From NCBI GenBank assembly GCA_947454485.1, contig CANGJJ010000007.1, positions 86,386 through 150,385 of the forward strand: a stretch of 64,000 nucleotides of DNA, in the 5' to 3' direction. Below are positions 61,085-64,000 of this stretch, piece after piece (the stretch's first letter is position 1; every line of letters begins with the position of its first letter). Source of the stretch: Beijerinckiaceae bacterium (GTDB lineage: Bacteria; Pseudomonadota; Alphaproteobacteria; Rhizobiales; Beijerinckiaceae). Below the pieces are notes generated by a model. That model was not told where the DNA came from and searched no databases. It was given only the letters and a program-made list of their open reading frames with translations. The translations under genes were made by a program, and so were the position numbers.

Positions 61085-62059
61085 TCAACCGCGCGGCGTG
61101 TCTTCGCGCAGACGCGCGCAGGCATAAACAGCATCAATAGAAGGGGTCGGGATGCCGGTAATCCGGCCTAGTTCGATGATGGAGCCGACCAAGGCTTCCA
61201 GCTCGGTCGTGCGGCCGGCCTCCACATCTTGCAGCATGGAGGTCTTGTGCTCGCCCACAGCCTCAGCCCCGGCGATGCGCTTTTCAAGCGGGATGCGAAA
61301 GCGCACGCCCAGCGCCTCACCAACAGCCTGCGCCTCTTTCATCATAGAAGCTGCCAAGCCACGCGCCGCTGGATGGGTGCAAATGCCGGCCAAAGTCGCA
61401 CCGGTCAGCGCGCTGATCGGATTGAAGCTCATATTGCCCCAAAGTTTGGTCCAGATCTCACCGCGTAGATCGCTCGCCACGGGAGCTTTGAAACCCGCCT
61501 GCGTGAAAAGCTGGGAGACAGCCTCCACGCGGTCTGTGCGCTGCCCATCAAGCTCGCCCAATGAAAAGCGATTGCCCTCGACCAGATGGATAACGCCCGG
61601 CGCTGTGATCTCGGCAGCAGGATAAACGACCGAGCCCAAGACGCAATCAATCGGCAGTGAGGCCGCAATGCGCCCGCCCGGATCAACCGATTCCAGCACC
61701 TGCCCCTCATAGGCCGCGCCGAATTTATGGAAATACCACCACGGAATGCCATTCTGCATCGTCAGAAACAAGCCGCCCTTGGTGGCCAGTTGCGCGATCT
61801 CATCCACAATGGGCGTCAGTTGATGTGCTTTGACTGCGAGCACGATGAGATCTTGCGGCGGCACATCGCCAATCGCACCATAAGCATCGACGGGCGCGAC
61901 GATCTCAGGCGCTTCTGCACTTGTCAGGCGCAGACCATTGGCGGCAATGGCGCGCAAATGTTCGCCGCGCGCGACCACACTCACCTTCGCATCACTCTTG
62001 GCCAGCCGCGCGGCGACCAGCCCCCCAATAGACCCTGCGCCGATGATACAGACCTTCAT
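61085..62059 (-). CDS. Ketopantoate reductase (PanE/ApbA) family protein (ORF opens at 62077)
   Basis: KVCIIGAGSIGGLVAARLA, KAHQL, MQNGIPWW, KLWGNMSFNPISALTG. Confidence 0.9.
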   Translation of the reverse strand: MKVCIIGAGSIGGLVAARLAKSDAKVSVVARGEHLRAIAANGLRLTSAEAPEIVAPVDAYGAIGDVPPQDLIVLAVKAHQLTPIVDEIAQLATKGGLFLTMQNGIPWWYFHKFGAAYEGQVLESVDPGGRIAASLPIDCVLGSVVYPAAEITAPGVIHLVEGNRFSLGELDGQRTDRVEAVSQLFTQAGFKAPVASDLRGEIWTKLWGNMSFNPISALTGATLAGICTHPAARGLAASMMKEAQAVGEALGVRFRIPLEKRIAGAEAVGEHKTSMLQDVEAGRTTELEALVGSIIELGRITGIPTPSIDAVYACARLREDTPRG

Positions 62060-62073
62060 CCTATGCCTCGATT

Positions 62074-62922
62074 TCACCGCAAGAAGGGGATGAGTGCGTC
62101 TTCAACGAGGGCCTGCGCGTCCCAAGGCACCAGATGTTTGCAGTCAGGCGCAATCCGCACATCCAGCTTTGGGAACATCTCCTTCAGCTTCAAGGCGCGT
62201 TCATAGGCATTCGCGCGGTCATTGCGGCCATAGATCATCAACAAGGGCTGGCGCAGCTCGGTGAGGCGCGTCCAGAGCGCCGGCTTGCCGGGATCTTTGG
62301 GCACAGCGGGCAAAGCTGAGCGCGCCACGAAAGCCTCGAAATTGCGGCCTTTGCTGCGCGCGTGACGCATGGCAAGAGCCTCGTCCGTGATCAAATCATG
62401 ATGGAACAGATTGGCCTCAAGGAGCTTGCGCGTATCTTCAACAGTTGGCTCATGCGTAGCCATACGGCGCTCAAGCCTTTGCTGGGCTGCGCCCTCATTG
62501 CCCTCACGCGCCTCTTCAAGCGGCGGCAACAGGCTACCCGTGCCAAGAATGGCGAGATGGGTCACGCGCTCAGGCTGGTCGAGCGCGATTTGCGTGGCCA
62601 TGCCACCGGCCTGCGAATGGGCGACAATGGCAGCTGAACTGAGGCCGAGCGCGTCCATAAAAGCGAGCACGCTTTTGCGGCGCTGGCCCACAGAATGATC
62701 TTGCGGAATGGATGAGAGACCAAAGCCCGGCTGGTCGAAAGCAATGGCGCGAAAGCCTGCCGCAGCAAAGGCGGGAAGATTGTGCGTGAACACATCCGCC
62801 GATGAGCCCAACGAGCCGCCATGCAGAAAGATGACCGGCTTGCCAGCGCCCAGCTCGAGATAGCGCAGCTCCATCCCTCCAGTAGAGATGACAGAATCCT
62901 TGATCTGCAGTTGCGCTGACAT
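62074..62922 (-). CDS. Alpha/beta hydrolase (ORF opens at 62991)
   Basis: VIFLHGGSLGSSADVF, IVAHSQAGGMATQIA, YGRNDRANAYERAL, DCKHLVPWDAQ. Confidence 0.9.
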   Translation of the reverse strand: MSAQLQIKDSVISTGGMELRYLELGAGKPVIFLHGGSLGSSADVFTHNLPAFAAAGFRAIAFDQPGFGLSSIPQDHSVGQRRKSVLAFMDALGLSSAAIVAHSQAGGMATQIALDQPERVTHLAILGTGSLLPPLEEAREGNEGAAQQRLERRMATHEPTVEDTRKLLEANLFHHDLITDEALAMRHARSKGRNFEAFVARSALPAVPKDPGKPALWTRLTELRQPLLMIYGRNDRANAYERALKLKEMFPKLDVRIAPDCKHLVPWDAQALVEDALIPFLR

Positions 62923-63054
62923 AAGTCCCCCAAGCTGAATTCTTATGCTGCTCGAGTGCCACAGGGCGCGCGCTGTGGTCAAGCGTCGCAACCTCTTGTC
63001 CCTTCAATCTCAAGCCTCTACAAAGGGCCAAAATCTGTCCGGGGGGAGACTCGC

Positions 63055-63849
63055 ATGTTCGCCAAAATCAACCATATCGCTATCGCGAGCGACAATTACG
63101 CCGCCAATGCTCGCTTCTATATGGCGCTGTTTGGCATGAAGGCCTCGAACAATCAGCGCCCCGCCCGCGCTATGCCTGTTGGCGATGGCCAGATCGGCCT
63201 CAACAATATTCCCCGCCGCGAAGGCCGCCGCAGTGGCCTCGACCATTTTGGCTTCGAGGTCGAAAGCATGCAGCTCACCCTTGAGCGCATCGCCAAATTC
63301 GACCCCAGCTTGCAATGGGTGAAGCGCCCTTCGGTTCGCCCCAATGCAGCTGTCAGCGCGCATGATCTTGATCTGATCGTCTATGATTTGGCCGAGCGCA
63401 ATTCGGGCAAGGCACAGGACATTTTCGCGGAGAATGGCTGGGACCAGCCGCGCTATATCAATCATATCGCGCTTCGCTGCCGCAACCCTGAGCGCAGCGC
63501 CGAATTCTATTCGCAAGTCTTCGAGCTTGAAGCCTCCAAGAAAGACGGCATCTGGCGCGTCAGCGATGGCCGCGTGTCGCTCATCCTGCTCCAGTGGAGC
63601 ATGGATAATTTCATCGGCCATGATCCGATGCCTCCGCAGCTCGATCATTTCGGCTTCAAAGTCGAGAGCATTGAGGCGGTCAAGCGCGAGATGGATGAGC
63701 TGATTGGCTACAACCCCCGCTTTGTCACGCGCCCGCTCGGCTATGGCGAAGAGGGTCAGGCGCGCATGTCGCTCTTCAAACAATGCCCCGTCGGCGAGTT
63801 CCATCTGACCGATCTCGAAGGCGTCTATATCGACGTGAGCGAGCATTGA
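63055..63849 (+). CDS. VOC-family protein with two glyoxalase-like modules (ORF opens at 62956)
   Basis: INHIAIASDNYAANARFYMALFGM and INHIALRCRNPERSAEFYSQVFELE repeats; LDHFGFEVES/LDHFGFKVES. Confidence 0.9.
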   Translation: MFAKINHIAIASDNYAANARFYMALFGMKASNNQRPARAMPVGDGQIGLNNIPRREGRRSGLDHFGFEVESMQLTLERIAKFDPSLQWVKRPSVRPNAAVSAHDLDLIVYDLAERNSGKAQDIFAENGWDQPRYINHIALRCRNPERSAEFYSQVFELEASKKDGIWRVSDGRVSLILLQWSMDNFIGHDPMPPQLDHFGFKVESIEAVKREMDELIGYNPRFVTRPLGYGEEGQARMSLFKQCPVGEFHLTDLEGVYIDVSEH

Positions 63850-63857
63850 AGGAGCGT

Positions 63858-64000
63858 ATGATGCGCGCTCTCCTTGTTGCCTCTTGCGCTCTGGCACTCT
63901 CAGCCAGCCTTGCGCGCGCTGATGCGGTGTCAGATTTCTACACTGGCAAATCCGTGACCCTCATCGTCTCGACGGGGGTTGGCGGCGGTGTGGATACAAA
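63858..64000 (+). CDS. Bug-like solute-binding protein, truncated by window end
   Basis: MMRALLVASCALALSASLARADAVSDFYTGKSVTLIVSTGVGGGVDT; signal peptide plus the DFYxGKxxTxxV start also seen at 48906-49958. Confidence 0.7.
   Translation, partial: MMRALLVASCALALSASLARADAVSDFYTGKSVTLIVSTGVGGGVDT

Noticed and set aside
33000-64000. Catabolic half of the window as a mobile genomic island
   Set aside because: No integrase, transposase, tRNA junction or flanking direct repeats were recognised; composition looks similar by eye. A k-mer/GC-skew computation would be needed.

Overview
This window reads as a high-GC alphaproteobacterial chromosome segment (Rhizobiales-like, judged from gene content and order). 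All functional calls are by eye from protein motifs; no database search was run. Positions 1-33,000 are mostly housekeeping: fabD-fabG-acpP-fabF-mltG-yicC-gmk, radA, alr, dnaB, rplI-DUF2232-rpsR-rpsF, cvpA, purF, der, guaA, rsmB-like, guaB, rlmE, ppx/gppA. Positions 33,000-64,000 are accessory and catabolic: a CXXCH-bearing secreted propeller-like protein, an unusual ion channel, several oxidoreductase/hydrolase operons, two hydantoinase/oxoprolinase (HyuA/HyuB) modules, and five Bug/TctC-type solute-binding proteins with no permease genes in view. The observations most worth following up are: (1) a 549-aa K+ channel-like protein with two complete-looking S1-S4 voltage-sensor domains in tandem but only one pore (TLASVGYGD), encoded just downstream of a single-TM protein that may be a partner; (2) a TrhO-type rhodanese fused to an RluA-type pseudouridine synthase; (3) a candidate trans-acting sRNA with an anti-Shine-Dalgarno CUCCUCCC loop and a strong intrinsic terminator at about 19575-19700; (4) a seven-gene operon joining HyuA/HyuB to a PQQ-type sugar dehydrogenase, a diheme cytochrome c and a Bug receptor. 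No tRNA, rRNA, CRISPR array, integrase or transposase was recognised.
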